A DNA stretch of 64,000 nt from Deinococcus aquaticus (GCF_028622095.1 NZ_CP115166.1:124001-188000); one strand, 5' to 3'; counted from the first letter of the stretch, positions 1 through 12,923 are shown. Numbers and translations are program-made. The notes: generated from the sequence alone by a model not told the origin.

Positions 1-351
1 CTCGACCGCCGCGGCCAGTCGCGCTTCACTGTCCGTGAGGGTGCGGATCAGGACCGGCACCTCGCTCAGGCCGGCCTGCCGCGCGGCCCGCCACCGGCGT
101 TCCCCGGCCACGATCTCGTAGCGTCCGCCGGGTGTGGGACGCACCAGCAGGGGTTGCAGCACGCCCTGCTCGCGGACGCTGCGGGTCAGGTCGTCCAGCG
201 CGTCGGGGTTGAAGTAGTAGCGCGGCTGAAATTCACCCGGGTCCAGCAGGGCGGTGCTGAGGCTGGTGGTGGCCGGTTGCGCCAGGGTGTCTATGCCGGC
301 CACCAGTCCGCTCAGGCGTGAGCCGACGACCGGCCGCGCCTTGCGGGTCAT
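1..351 (-). CDS. parB: ParB-family partition protein (N-terminal part, cut by window edge)
   Basis: Reading the minus strand from the ATG at 351 gives about 117 residues of a ParB/Spo0J N-terminal domain. The ParB core [12 protein letters not shown] appears near residues 90-101, after a stretch with EFQPRYYF and a [11 protein letters not shown] segment. These are the hallmarks of the CTP-binding ParB/Srx fold that loads onto parS. The start codon overlaps the parA stop by four bases (ATGA), so the two are translationally coupled. The rest of the protein, including the helix-turn-helix and dimer domain, lies outside the window. The family is clear; the substrate site is unknown. Confidence 0.9.
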   Translation of the reverse strand, partial: MTRKARPVVGSRLSGLVAGIDTLAQPATTSLSTALLDPGEFQPRYYFNPDALDDLTRSVREQGVLQPLLVRPTPGGRYEIVAGERRWRAARQAGLSEVPVLIRTLTDSEARLAAAVE

Positions 352-1124
352 GCCTGCGCTCCCGCGATCTGCACCTTCAGTCCGGCGGCCTGCGCGATCT
401 CGGCAGTGGCCCGCAGCACGTCCCGGTGCACGGGAGACCCGGGGGCGTACACGCCGACGGGCTGCCCGGCACTGGCGCTGTCGTTCCAGACGGCGCCCCG
501 GTCCGCGATGGGACTGGCCAGCGGGTTCAGGAGTTCCTTGAGGGCCGCGTAGGCTTCGCGGTCGTGCGAGCGGCGCGCGTCGTACAGGGTCGGCACGTAC
601 AGCGCGACCGTCAGGTCCGGGCGGAGCTTGCGGTAGGTGGCCATCGCCTCGCCCAGTCCTGCCAGGGCGTTCATGCCTTTCTGACGGGTGGGAACCGGCA
701 CGATCAGGTGATCGGCCGCCAGGGCTCCCAGGATGGACAGTTGCCCCAGGCTGGGTGGGCTGTCGATCAACACGGCGTCGTAGCGCTCCTTCCACTCGGA
801 GAGGGCCTGCCGCAGGTGCAGGTGCGCGCCGACCACACCCATCATCTGGCCCTCAGCCAGGGCCAGCGAGACGTCACTGGGAATCAGGTCCAGCCCGTGA
901 ACGTGAATGGGGGAGGGGAGGGGATCGCCGCGTGTGGCGGTGTTGTAGACGGTCTGGTCACGCGTGACGCCGGTCACGCCCAGCCAGTCGGTCAGGTTGG
1001 CCTGGGGGTCCAGATCGACCAGCAGGACACGCTGCCCGGCTTCAGCGAGTGTGTAGCCGACATCGCGGGTCAGGCTGGATTTCATGACCCCACCGGCGTG
1101 GTTGAAGAGCGTCAGGGTGCGCAT
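348..1124 (-). CDS. parA: ParA-family partition ATPase with atypical P-loop
   Basis: This is a 258-aa ParA/MinD-type ATPase for plasmid segregation. I start it at the ATG at 1124 ([12 protein letters not shown]) because the 21 residues upstream look like non-coding DNA and family members start just before the P-loop. Walker A reads [10 protein letters not shown] (residues 8-17). The classical signature lysine before GG is alanine, and the glycine before the P-loop lysine is methionine. Walker A' DLDPQANL and the DSPPSLGQL motif are intact. A TAGTCT -10-like box lies eight bases before the ATG, suggesting a leaderless transcript. It diverges from repA across the origin. Confidence 0.9.
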   Translation of the reverse strand: MRTLTLFNHAGGVMKSSLTRDVGYTLAEAGQRVLLVDLDPQANLTDWLGVTGVTRDQTVYNTATRGDPLPSPIHVHGLDLIPSDVSLALAEGQMMGVVGAHLHLRQALSEWKERYDAVLIDSPPSLGQLSILGALAADHLIVPVPTRQKGMNALAGLGEAMATYRKLRPDLTVALYVPTLYDARRSHDREAYAALKELLNPLASPIADRGAVWNDSASAGQPVGVYAPGSPVHRDVLRATAEIAQAAGLKVQIAGAQA

Positions 1125-1179
1125 TACTGCGCAGACTAGCGCGCCAGGGCAGCCGTTGTCGCGTGACAGGACGCCGGTG

Positions 1180-1195
1180 CTCGTCACATGACGAG
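1180..1195. promoter_or_regulatory. Candidate parS or ParA operator palindrome
   Basis: CTCGTCACATGACGAG has perfect 7-bp arms around a CA centre. It sits 55-70 bp upstream of the parA start and just before the first iteron. That position suits a centromere-like site or a partition-operon operator. There is only one copy in view, and no match to a known parS is claimed. Confidence 0.4.
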
Positions 1196-1212
1196 TGAGG
1201 AGGACCGGGGAC

Positions 1213-1813
<601 letters not shown>

Positions 1814-1848
1814 GCCGTGTGACACGCATCTGGGTTGGGCGCTTGTTG

Positions 1849-1877
1849 TTGACAACATATATTCTTTCTTTTAAGAG
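1849..1877 (+). promoter_or_regulatory. Candidate repA promoter
   Basis: A consensus -35 TTGACA (1849-1854) is followed 17 bp later by the weaker -10 TAAGAG. The -35 lies inside a TGTTG-TTGA-CAACA inverted repeat that could be an autoregulatory operator. The following 40 bases are AT-rich. The repA ribosome site GGGGGG is at 1911-1916. Confidence 0.5.
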
Positions 1878-1923
1878 ATTTAAAACAAAAAGAAAAACAA
1901 CAAACACACAGGGGGGCAGGGCC

Positions 1924-3354
1924 GTGGCCGACAAGGGAATCAAACGCTTTGACGAACTCAACATCGCCCGGTTGAGTCTGATCAGCGTGCAGGAACGAAT
2001 CCCTGCGAACTACCGCGACTGGAGCGTCGAACTCGAAGACGGGGACCGCCGCTACCGGGTCACCTGCCAGGCCCTGCCCGAATACGGTGTTCCGCACGGG
2101 ATCGACACCGATATCAGCGCTGCGCTGGTCAACCTGTACATCGACCAGGGTTCCCCGGCTGATGGAGCCGTGACCTGCACGCCGTACCAGCTGCTGCAGA
2201 TGGCCGGGCTGGACACCAGCGGTCGGTACTACACCTCGCTGGATGAAAGCCTCAAACGCCTGACCACCACGACTTATTTCATCTCGGAAGGGTGGCGTGA
2301 CCACCCACGCGGCCGCTGGACGAACGTGAATTTCCGGTACATCGACCGCATTGAGTTCACTTCCGGCGAGGCGGAAAAGCTCGACGCGTCCAGCGTGCTG
2401 CGGATCACGTTGCCGCAGGAAATCTCGCGCAGCGTGCGCGCCGGATACATCAAATCACTGGATCTGTCGTTCATGCAGACCCTCAAACGGCCCCCCACCC
2501 GGGCGCTGTACCGCCTGCTTGACGCGCAGCGCCGGGATCCGGAGAACCCGGACGCGGTGGCCATGGCGTACCAGGTGGGCCTGATGGAGTGGGCCGAGGC
2601 CTGCAAGATCGTGACGGACCGTCCCAGCATGGCGCAGCGAACGCTGGACGCCGCGCACGAGGAACTGATCGAGAAAGGCTTCCTGAAGAACGTCGAGTAC
2701 CTGGGTCGCGGCAAGAAAAAGATGCTCCAGTACACCTTCGGCGAGGCGTTCATCCCGCCGGATCCGGCGCTGCTGCAGGAACTCGCGGACCTGGGTGTCA
2801 CCCAGACCCGCGCGCTGCAGCTGGTCCGCGAACACGGTGAGCAGACCGTGGACGACGCGGTGGTGCGCTGCAAGGCGATCCTGGCCGCCGGGTACAAGCC
2901 GCGCTCGAAACCGGCTTTCTTCGTGGACGTTTTGAAGAATCCCGGCAAGTACCAGTTGCCCGAAGGGGTCTCCGAGGCGCGGAAAGCCACCGCCAAGGGA
3001 CAGCAGGGCAAGGCGCGGGGATCGGGTCAACCCAGCCTGTTCGAGGCACCTTTACGGCCTTCTGAGGAGGAAGTGGATGCGGACGCCCTGTTACGGGCTC
3101 AGCCGCGCGAGAAACAGGTCGAGGAAGTCATGCGCACCCTGACCTTCCTGCTGCGCAACGACCTGAAACTTCAGGAACTCGATACGCTGCGTCTGGCACT
3201 CGACGAGGGGCTCGAAGATCCGCTGGAAATCAAGGCCTGGGCCATCAAGGGCATCAGCGGCGGCCAGAAAAGCACCGTCGTGCGTGACCTGCGGACCCGT
3301 CTCGGGGTCAAGTTACAGGCCCTCAGGGACCAGCCGTTGACTTCTGGCCGTTGA
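1924..3354 (+). CDS. repA: Plasmid replication initiator RepA
   Basis: This 476-aa protein resembles the replication initiator A proteins of Deinococcus plasmids, which bind iterons through winged-helix domains. I start it at the GTG at 1924 (VADKGIKRFDEL) because it follows a G-rich ribosome site. The longer frame would run through the AT-rich promoter region. The central part (about residues 60-290) has the helix-rich initiator pattern, including YTSLDESLKRLTTTTYF and RPPTRALYRLLDAQR. The C-terminal third is charged and probably helical. It lies directly downstream of the iteron array. The family assignment is from overall pattern, not a database match. Confidence 0.85.
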   Translation: MADKGIKRFDELNIARLSLISVQERIPANYRDWSVELEDGDRRYRVTCQALPEYGVPHGIDTDISAALVNLYIDQGSPADGAVTCTPYQLLQMAGLDTSGRYYTSLDESLKRLTTTTYFISEGWRDHPRGRWTNVNFRYIDRIEFTSGEAEKLDASSVLRITLPQEISRSVRAGYIKSLDLSFMQTLKRPPTRALYRLLDAQRRDPENPDAVAMAYQVGLMEWAEACKIVTDRPSMAQRTLDAAHEELIEKGFLKNVEYLGRGKKKMLQYTFGEAFIPPDPALLQELADLGVTQTRALQLVREHGEQTVDDAVVRCKAILAAGYKPRSKPAFFVDVLKNPGKYQLPEGVSEARKATAKGQQGKARGSGQPSLFEAPLRPSEEEVDADALLRAQPREKQVEEVMRTLTFLLRNDLKLQELDTLRLALDEGLEDPLEIKAWAIKGISGGQKSTVVRDLRTRLGVKLQALRDQPLTSGR

Positions 3355-3374
3355 CCCCCGGCCGTTGACTCCGG
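3333..3374 (+). repeat. Three 14-bp tandem repeats across the repA stop
   Basis: GCCGTTGACTTCTG, GCCGTTGACCCCCG and GCCGTTGACTCCGG follow one another with no gap. The repA stop codon is in the second unit. The function is unknown; this may simply be replication slippage. Confidence 0.7.
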
Positions 3375-3429
3375 GCGGGTCAGGGGACCCGGCGGCGCGC
3401 CCCACACGCAGCAGGCCCGTGTCTGCTAG

Positions 3430-3545
<116 letters not shown>

Positions 3546-3647
3546 CCCGTTCACGCCGATTGCCGGCGCGTCCGTGGCACCTCTCGCCGTCAGAGGGCCG
3601 TGACATGAGTGATCCTGAACCCAGCCGTGGGCCTGCCCACGTGTGTT

Positions 3648-3679
3648 CCCGCTCTGGCCCCCGGCTGGAGCGGGTTTTT
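3648..3679 (+). terminator. Riboswitch-controlled intrinsic terminator
   Basis: CCCGCTC (3648-3654) pairs with GAGCGGG (3668-3674), with further GC and wobble pairs inside and a C-rich loop, and runs straight into five Ts. It lies between the riboswitch and the btuF start at 3735, so it is the likely expression platform for the operon. Confidence 0.8.
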
Positions 3680-3734
3680 CATGCTGTGCGCCCGCTCCCG
3701 GCTGCCGTCCCAGTACGCACTGGAGTTCCCCGCC

Positions 3735-4637
3735 ATGTCCCATCTGCCTTTCCGTCTGCGGCGCCCCTGCGCCGCCCTGCTGGTCGCTGCCGTCATGGGT
3801 GCCACGCAGGGCGCCTCGGCCACCACCTACCCGCTGACCGTCACCGACGACCTGGGCCGCCGCGTCACGCTGAACGCCGCGCCGCGCCGCGTCGTGTCCA
3901 TGCTGCCCAGCCACACTGAAACGCTGATCGCCATCGGCGCGGGCGCGCAACTGATCGCGGTTGACCGCTTCAGCAACTACCCGAAAGCCGCCGTGGACAG
4001 GCTTCCGAAGGTCGGCAGCGCCTACCAGCCGAACCTCGAGGCGATCCTGGCCCTGAAACCCGATCTGGTGCTGGCCGACGAGTCCAGCGGGTCGCGCCTG
4101 ACCGAGAAGCTCGCGCAGGCGGGCCTGACCGTGTACGGCGGCACCGGACAGACCTTCAATGAGGTGTTCGAGAAGATCGCCGTGATCGGCAAACTGACCA
4201 ACCACGAGGCCGGAGCCACGCGGCTGACCACGTCCATGCGCGCCGAGCTGAACACCCTGCAGGCCAGCGTGCTGCGCCTTCCGAAGGTCAGCACCTACTA
4301 CGAGATTGACCCCAGCCCGTACTCGGTCGGGCCAGACTCGTTCATCGGGACGCTGATCGCCAGGGCGGGCGGGCAGACCATCGTGCCAGCCGCGCTGGGC
4401 GACTTCCCGAAACTCGACCCGGAGCTGATCGTGCAGCGCAACCCGCAGGTGATGATCGGCCTGAGCCTGGATGACGCCCGTCGGCGTCCCGGCTGGGCCG
4501 GACTGCAGGCCGTGAAGGCGGGGCGGGTCTTTGCCCCCACGCCCGAGGAACGCGACGCCCTGAGCCGTCCGGGGCCGCGCCTGCCGGACGCGCTGCGCGC
4601 CCTGATCCGCTTCATTCACCCGGAGGCCCTGAAGTGA
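3735..4637 (+). CDS. btuF: Cobalamin/corrinoid ABC transporter substrate-binding protein
   Basis: This 300-aa protein is a class III periplasmic binding protein for vitamin B12 or a related corrinoid. I chose the ATG at 3735 because it lies after the riboswitch terminator and opens a clean signal peptide (RR, hydrophobic stretch, ASA cleavage near residue 31). The mature part begins with the family pattern [30 protein letters not shown]. No permease or ATPase gene for the transporter is nearby, so the partners must be elsewhere. It is the first gene after the riboswitch and overlaps cobO by four bases. An iron-siderophore ligand is a less likely alternative. Confidence 0.85.
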   Translation: MSHLPFRLRRPCAALLVAAVMGATQGASATTYPLTVTDDLGRRVTLNAAPRRVVSMLPSHTETLIAIGAGAQLIAVDRFSNYPKAAVDRLPKVGSAYQPNLEAILALKPDLVLADESSGSRLTEKLAQAGLTVYGGTGQTFNEVFEKIAVIGKLTNHEAGATRLTTSMRAELNTLQASVLRLPKVSTYYEIDPSPYSVGPDSFIGTLIARAGGQTIVPAALGDFPKLDPELIVQRNPQVMIGLSLDDARRRPGWAGLQAVKAGRVFAPTPEERDALSRPGPRLPDALRALIRFIHPEALK

Positions 4638-5284
4638 CTGGTGACGCAGTGACCGGTGACGCCACATCCGAACTCGATCCCGCGACCCGCGAGCGCCGCG
4701 AAAAGGCCATGGAGGAACTCGCGGCGGCCCGTGACGCTCACCGCAAGGCCGGGGGCGTCAGCCGGGGGCGCCGGGGCCTACTGATCGTGAACACCGGGAA
4801 CGGCAAGGGCAAGACCACCGCCGCGCTGGGCCTGATGCTGCGCGCCCACGGGCGGGGCCTGCGCGTACGGATGTTCCAGTTCCTGAAGCACGAGAGCGCC
4901 AAGTTCGGCGAGCACCGCACGCTGGACGTGCTGGGCCTGCCGTACGAGGGGCTGGGCGACGGGTTCACGTGGCGCTCCAAGGACCTGGAGAACAGCGCCG
5001 CGATGGCCGCGCACGGCTGGTCGCTGGCCCGCGCCGCCATCGAGAGCGGCGAGCACGACCTGATCGTGCTGGACGAGTTCACGTACGCCCTGAAGTACGG
5101 CTGGGTGCCCTGGCCGGAGGTCGAGGCGGTCCTGCGGGCGCGTGACCCCCGGCTGCACGTGGTCGTCACCGGGCGGGACGCCCTGCCGGAACTGATCGCC
5201 CTGGCCGACACGGTCAGCGAGATCCAGCCCGTCAAGCACGCCTACGAGGCGGGCATCGGCGCGCAGACCGGAATCGAGTACTGA
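4634..5284 (+). CDS. cobO: Cob(I)yrinic acid a,c-diamide adenosyltransferase
   Basis: This 216-aa CobO/BtuR-type protein transfers the 5'-deoxyadenosyl group from ATP to the reduced cobalt of corrinoids. The P-loop [15 protein letters not shown] sits at about residues 51-65. The family motifs [14 protein letters not shown] and [14 protein letters not shown] follow. The GTG start overlaps the btuF stop. The stop TGA shares one base with the ATG of a 20-codon open frame that bridges to cbiE. Confidence 0.93.
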   Translation: MTGDAVTGDATSELDPATRERREKAMEELAAARDAHRKAGGVSRGRRGLLIVNTGNGKGKTTAALGLMLRAHGRGLRVRMFQFLKHESAKFGEHRTLDVLGLPYEGLGDGFTWRSKDLENSAAMAAHGWSLARAAIESGEHDLIVLDEFTYALKYGWVPWPEVEAVLRARDPRLHVVVTGRDALPELIALADTVSEIQPVKHAYEAGIGAQTGIEY

Positions 5285-5346
5285 TGCGTTCCGTTTCCTT
5301 GCCCCCGGCCCTGGAGCCCGCGGGGCGTCCTGGAGGTGTGCTGTGA
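5284..5346 (+). CDS. 20-codon bridging mini-ORF between cobO and cbiE
   Basis: ATG at 5284 opens a 20-codon frame ([20 protein letters not shown]) ending at TGA 5344-5346. It begins on the last base of the cobO stop (TGATG) and ends inside the cbiE GTG start (GTGA), so it exactly spans the only gap in this part of the operon. It may carry ribosomes across by coupling, or it may be chance. No peptide function is proposed. Confidence 0.35.
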   Translation: MRSVSLPPALEPAGRPGGVL

Positions 5347-6022
5347 TCATCTGCATCGGGGCCGGACCCGGCCACCTGGATTACCTGACGCGCGGCGGCG
5401 CGGACCTGATCGCCGGCGCGGACGTCGTCGCGGGCTTCGACGCGGTCGTGGACGTGGTCCGGCCGCTGCTGACCACACAGACGGTCATCACCATGGGGTA
5501 CCGCGATCAGGTCGAGAAACTGGCGGGCGTGGCGGCGCTGCACCACGCCGGGAAACGCTGCGTGGTCGTGTTCATGGGCGACGTTCACTTCAGCGGCTTT
5601 CAGTTCCTGGAACGGGTCGAGACGGCCTGCGGTCACCCGGTCCAGACCCTGCCGGGCATCAGTTCCGCGCAGGTGCTCGCCAGCCGCACGCGCGTGTGCT
5701 TCGACGAGACGACCTTCCTGACCTTCCACCGCCGGGGCGACATGGCCCCCTTCAAGGCGCACCTGCGGGACGTGCTGGCCGCCGGGCGCAACGCCATCGT
5801 GATTCCCCGCCCGTGGGATTTCATGCCGGGCGACGTGGCGGCGTTCCTGCTGGGACGCGGCGTGAGCAGCGCCCACCGCACGGAAGTCTGGGAGAACCTG
5901 ACCCGCGCCGAGGCCACCTGGACCGGCACGCTGGGCGAACTGGAGGGCCGGACCTTCAGCGACATGAGCATCCTGCTGATCCGCGCGCTGCGGCCCATGC
6001 CGACCGGCCTGGAGGGCGAGAT

Positions 6023-6026
<4 letters not shown>
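5343..6026 (+). CDS. cbiE: Cobalt-precorrin-7 C5-methyltransferase
   Basis: This 227-aa SAM-dependent tetrapyrrole methylase has the opening motif [18 protein letters not shown] and the second motif [13 protein letters not shown]. The order and length fit CbiE, the N-terminal half of CobL. The C15-methylating, decarboxylating partner CbiT is not fused and is not visible anywhere in this window. The GTG start follows TGGAGG by five bases. It overlaps the next gene by four bases. Confidence 0.85.
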
Positions 6027-7587
<1,561 letters not shown>

Positions 7588-7591
<4 letters not shown>

Positions 7592-8813
7592 GCCTGAGCG
7601 TGACGCCGCCCGCCAGACTGGACCTGAGCGTACCCGCCGACAACGGGCTGCGGCGCGGCTTCACGACCGGCAGCGCGGCCACGGCGGCCCTGAAGGCGGC
7701 GCTGCTGTGCCTGCGCGGCCGGACGGCGCACGTGGTGGACATCACGCTGCCCGGCGGGGAACTGCTGGGCGTGGAGGTCCGGGGCGTGCGCCGCACCGAC
7801 GCCGGGGCGTACGCGGAGGTCGTGAAGGACGGCGGGGACGACCCGGACGCCACGCACGGCGCGGTGATCTGGGTGCGCGTGACGCCGCAGGACTCGCCGG
7901 TCATGTCCTTTCACGCCGGGGAGGGCGTGGGGACCGTCACCGCGCCCGGCATCCGCGTGCCGGTGGGCGAGGCGGCCATCAATCCCGGTCCGCGCGGCAT
8001 GCTGCGCGCGGCGGCGCACGAGGTCGCGGGGCACGAGGCCTTCGCGGTCACGGTGGGCTGCGTGGACGGCGAGCAGATCGCGCGCCGGACCTTCAATCCG
8101 CGCCTGGGCATCGTGGGCGGCATCAGCATCCTGGGCACGACCGGCGTGGTGGAACCCATGAGCCTGGAGGCGTACATGGCGTCGGTGGAGGTGTACGTGC
8201 GCGTGGCCGTGCACGCCCGCCCGGACGCGCTGGTGTTCACGCCGGGCAAACTGGGCCGTGATTTCGCGCGGGACACGCTGGGCGTGCCGCCGCTGGCCGT
8301 GGTGCAGATGGGCAACTTCGTGGGCGCTGCGCTGGACGCGTTGCAGGAAGCGCTGCAGGACGCCCTGGGAGAGCAGGCGCGCGTGGACGGGTCGCAGGTG
8401 TCCGCGCCGCCGCTGCTGGTCGCCGGGCATCCGGGGAAGCTGGCCAAGGTACTGAACGGCGACTGGAACACCCACAGCGCCCACAGCGGCATGGCCATGA
8501 ACGCCGTCGCCCGCGTCGCGGCCCGCCTGGGCCTGCCCGGCGCGCTGGTCGGCGCCCTGCACGCGGCGAACACCGTGGACGCCTGCGTGGACCTGCTGGC
8601 CGGGCCAGATCAGGGCGGAGCAGATCAGGGCCGCGCTGTCTGGGCCGCCGTGGCCCGCGACGTGGCCGCCTGCCTGCATGGGCGCGCGCCGCTGCTGCCG
8701 GGCGTGCGCGTGGCGCTGTTCGCGCTGGACGGCCGCCCGCTGGCCGACGAGTCCACACCTGCCGCCTTCCCTCCCGACACTCTTTCCGACCCGCATTCAG
8801 ACGGAGGAACCCC

Positions 8814-8817
<4 letters not shown>
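7588..8817 (+). CDS. cbiD: Cobalt-precorrin-5B C1-methyltransferase
   Basis: This 409-aa CbiD methylates C1 during ring contraction in the oxygen-independent cobalamin pathway. It opens with the diagnostic [19 protein letters not shown] and carries [17 protein letters not shown] and [19 protein letters not shown]. The GTG start overlaps the previous stop by four bases. Its presence, with CbiG, marks the anaerobic-type route even though Deinococcus is aerobic. Confidence 0.95.
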
Positions 8818-9586
<769 letters not shown>

Positions 9587-9590
<4 letters not shown>

Positions 9591-10366
9591 AGGTGTACTT
9601 CATCGGGGCGGGGCCCGGCGCGCCGGACCTGATCACGCTGCGCGGCGCGCGGCGGCTGGGCGAGTGCCCGCTGGTCATGTACGCCGGGTCGCTGGTGCCC
9701 GAGGCGGTGCTGGAGCACGCCCACCCGGACGCCGAGTGCGTGAACACCGCTCCGCTGAACCTGGACGAGCAGGTGGCGATCTACCGCCGCGCGCAGGCCC
9801 AGGGACTGGACGTGGCGCGCGTACACAGCGGCGACCCGGCCATCTACGGCGCGACTGCCGAGCAGATGCGCGCCCTGCGGTCCCTGGGCATCGAGTACGA
9901 GGTCGTGCCGGGCGTGAGTTCCTTCACGGCCAGCGCGGCGGTGCTGGGCGCCGAACTGACCCGGCCGGGCGTCACGCAGACCGTGATCCTGACCCGCGCG
10001 TCGGGCCGGGCCAGTCCGGTGCCGGACGCCGAGAACCTGCGCGGCCTCGCGGCGCACCGCGCCAGCCTGTGCGTGTTCCTGGGCGGGCGGCAACTGCCGC
10101 AGATCGTGACCGAGCTGCTGGAAGCCTACCCGCCGCACACGCCGGCCGCGCTGGTGCAGCGGGCCTCGCAACCGGGCGAGCGGCGGCACGAGGCGACGCT
10201 GGGCACCCTGCTGACGGACCTGACCCTGAGTGACTGGGCGTTGACGACCATGCTGCTGGTCAGCCCGGCGCTGGGCGACCCCGGCGAGCTGACCGAACCG
10301 AGCCGCCTGTACGACCCCGCCTACGCGCACCGCTTCCGCCGCGCGGCGGACGGCACGGACTCTTGA
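9587..10366 (+). CDS. cbiF: Precorrin-4/cobalt-precorrin-4 C11-methyltransferase
   Basis: This 259-aa CbiF/CobM methylase opens with YFIGAGPGAPDLITLRGARR and has VMYAGSLVPEAVL and VARVHSGDPAIYGATAEQM, all typical of the C11 enzyme. The GTG start overlaps cbiL by four bases. Confidence 0.93.
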
Positions 10367-11223
10367 CCGCCCCGCTGGACATGGGTCTGCCGGACAGCGG
10401 CCCCCCGGACGTGGGCATCTGGCCGGTGCAGGCGGGCGCGTGGGCGCTGGCCGGCACGCTGGAACGCGCGCTGACCGGGGCGGGCCGCCGCGTGACCGTG
10501 TACCGTCCCTGGACGCTGGGCCGCCAGATGGAGGCCTTCCGCGCCGCCTACCCCGGCGCGCGGGCCTGGGTGCTGATCGGCGCGGCCGGCATCGCCGTGC
10601 GGTTCCTGTCGGGCCTGCCGCGCGACAAGACCCGCGACCCGGCCGTGCTGGTGCTGGATGACGCCGCCCGGCACGTCATCCCCATCCTGGGCGGGCACGA
10701 GGGCGGCGGGAACGTCCTGGCGTACGCGGTCGCGCGGGCCTGTGGGGCCGCGCCGGTCATCACGACCGCCAGCGAGGCCGCCCGGCCCCTGACCCTGGGT
10801 GTCGGCTGCCGCCGTGACGTGCCCGAGGACCGAATTGCCGCCGCCGTGACGCAGGCCCTGACGCTGGCCGGGTACGCGCTCGGCGACGTGCGCGAGGTCG
10901 CCACCGTGGACCTGAAAGCGGACGAGCCGGGCCTGAACGCCTTCTGCGACCGGCACGCGCTGCCGCTGCGGATCATCGCGCACGCCGACGTGCAGGCGCG
11001 GCCCTTCGTGACCCGCCCCAGCGAGTGGGTGCAGCGCAGCGTGGGCCTGTCCGGCGTCAGCGAACCCTGCGCCCTGATCGCCAGTCCACGCGGCGAACTG
11101 CTGTTCCCCCGCCTCGCGCTAAGCGGCGTGACCGTGGCCGTCGTCCGCGACCGGCCGCCGCACGCCTGCCCGGACGCCCCTCCCGCCCCGTCCTCTTCCC
11201 GACCCCCGGAGGCCACCGCATGA
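10363..11223 (+). CDS. cbiG: Cobalt-precorrin-5A hydrolase
   Basis: This 286-aa CbiG opens the delta-lactone and releases acetaldehyde in the cobalt-early route. It has the N-terminal core LIGAAGIAVRFLSG, the segment VIPILGGHEGGGNVLA and a C-terminal CbiG domain with VATVDLKADEPGL. The TTG at 10363 overlaps the cbiF stop. An ATG at 10381 is an alternative start. The last 30 residues are proline-rich. Confidence 0.9.
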   Translation: MTAPLDMGLPDSGPPDVGIWPVQAGAWALAGTLERALTGAGRRVTVYRPWTLGRQMEAFRAAYPGARAWVLIGAAGIAVRFLSGLPRDKTRDPAVLVLDDAARHVIPILGGHEGGGNVLAYAVARACGAAPVITTASEAARPLTLGVGCRRDVPEDRIAAAVTQALTLAGYALGDVREVATVDLKADEPGLNAFCDRHALPLRIIAHADVQARPFVTRPSEWVQRSVGLSGVSEPCALIASPRGELLFPRLALSGVTVAVVRDRPPHACPDAPPAPSSSRPPEATA

Positions 11224-12923
11224 CCCCATCCACCCACCCTGAACCCGACTACTCTGAATCCACCCGCCCCCCGCTCACGGGCGGGCACCTGAGTCTGGTG
11301 TCGGTCGGGCCGGGCGACCTGAACCTCGTGCCGCAGCGCGCCCGCGAGGCCCTGATGCGCGCCGACGTGATCGTCGCGTACGACCTGTACCTGCGCTGGG
11401 TCGCGCCGCTGCTCGACCAGGCCCGGCAGGAGATCGTCACGCTGCCCCTGACGCAGGAGAAACGCCGCGCCGAGGTCGCCATCGAGCGGGCCGCCGCCGG
11501 GCAGCGCACGGCGCTGGTCAGCAGCGGCGACATCGGCATCTACGCCATGGCCGGACTGGTCTTCGAGGACCTGCCGGACCCCGCGCCGTTCACGGTGGAG
11601 GTCATTCCCGGCATCACGAGCGCCACCGCCTGCGCCAGCCTGCTCGGGTCGCCGCTCACGCACGATTTCGCCACCCTGAGCCTCTCGGACCTGCTGTGCC
11701 CCTGGGAGTGGATCGAGCACCGCGCCTCGCACATCGCGCAGGCGGACCTGTCATGCGTGCTGTACAACGTGCAGAGCCGCGCCCGGCAGGAGGGCGTGTA
11801 CCGCGTGCTGCGCCTGATGCTGGCGCACAAACGCCCGGACACCGTGTGCGGCGTGGTCCGCAACGCCTATCGCGAGGATCAGGAGGTGCGCGTCACGACC
11901 CTGGAGGCGCTGCTGGACGACCGCTTCGACATGCTGACCACCATCGTGATCGGGAACCGGTTCACGCAGCGGCGCGGCCCGTGGATGTTCACGCCACGCG
12001 GCTACAACGCCTGGGAGGCCGGGCGGGACGCGCCCGCCACAGGCACGCCAGCCCCGGAACTCCCGGCCCCGGCCGAAGCCCCGCCGGAGCACGTGGGCCG
12101 CGTGTGGGTGTTCGCGGGCACCTCGGACGGCAGCGCCCTGGCGCAGGCCATCGCCGGGGACGGCCTGCCGGTCACGCTGAGTGTCGCCACGTCCCTGGGA
12201 GCCAGCGTCGCCCCGCAGCATCCGGGCGTGCAGCTGTACGGCGGCCCGGCGGGCGTGCAGGCGCGGCGGCTGGCCCTGCGCGGCGCGCGCGCCGTCGTGG
12301 ACGCCACGCACCCGTACGCGCAGGTGATCACCGCGCAGCTGCGCGAGCTGTGCGCGGAACTGGGTGTGCCGTACCTGCGGCTGGAACGCCCGTCCAGCCT
12401 GGACCCGGACCCGGCGGGCCTGGACGACCTGAGCGTCGTGGACGACCTGAACGCGGCCGCTGCGCAGGCCGCCGCGCGGGGCGGGCCGGTGTTCCTGGCG
12501 ACCGGCAGCCGCGACCTGGAAGCCTTCTGGACCGCGTTTCTGGCGGCGGGAGGCCAGGGCGGGCAGGTGTTCGTGCGCCTGACCCCGCAGCCCGACGTGC
12601 TGGCCCGCGCGCTGGCGCTGGGCGTGCCTGCCCGCAACGTGAGCGCCCTGATCGGCCCGTTCAGCCGCGAGTTCAACGAGGCGCAGTGGCGCGCGCAGGG
12701 CGTCCGGACCGTCATCACCCGCGACGGCGGCGACGAGGGCGGCTTCGACGCTAAACGCCTCGCCGCGCGCGCCCTGGACGCGGGGCTGATCGTCCTGCGA
12801 CGTCCCGCGCCCGTGCCCGGCGCCTTTTCTGACCCGCAGGCGCTGCGCCGCGCCCTGCTCGACCTTCCAGTCATTCCTGGCCTGCCGGTACAGTCCGGCC
12901 CGGCCCCCCTGGAGACCGCATGA
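11220..12923 (+). CDS. cbiH-cbiJ: Fusion: precorrin-3B C17-methyltransferase (CbiH) + precorrin-6A reductase (CbiJ)
   Basis: The 567-aa product has a CbiH/CobJ methylase in residues about 20-270 (LVSVGPGDLNLVPQRA, LVSSGDIGIYAMAGL, VIPGITSATACASLLG). A proline-rich linker (about 275-300) follows. The CbiJ/CobK reductase spans about 300-560 (VWVFAGTSDGSALAQAIA, VVDATHPYAQVI, LIGPFSREFNEAQWR). CbiH performs C17 methylation with ring contraction, and CbiJ reduces the macrocycle. The ATG overlaps the cbiG stop by four bases. Confidence 0.93.
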   Translation: MTPSTHPEPDYSESTRPPLTGGHLSLVSVGPGDLNLVPQRAREALMRADVIVAYDLYLRWVAPLLDQARQEIVTLPLTQEKRRAEVAIERAAAGQRTALVSSGDIGIYAMAGLVFEDLPDPAPFTVEVIPGITSATACASLLGSPLTHDFATLSLSDLLCPWEWIEHRASHIAQADLSCVLYNVQSRARQEGVYRVLRLMLAHKRPDTVCGVVRNAYREDQEVRVTTLEALLDDRFDMLTTIVIGNRFTQRRGPWMFTPRGYNAWEAGRDAPATGTPAPELPAPAEAPPEHVGRVWVFAGTSDGSALAQAIAGDGLPVTLSVATSLGASVAPQHPGVQLYGGPAGVQARRLALRGARAVVDATHPYAQVITAQLRELCAELGVPYLRLERPSSLDPDPAGLDDLSVVDDLNAAAAQAAARGGPVFLATGSRDLEAFWTAFLAAGGQGGQVFVRLTPQPDVLARALALGVPARNVSALIGPFSREFNEAQWRAQGVRTVITRDGGDEGGFDAKRLAARALDAGLIVLRRPAPVPGAFSDPQALRRALLDLPVIPGLPVQSGPAPLETA

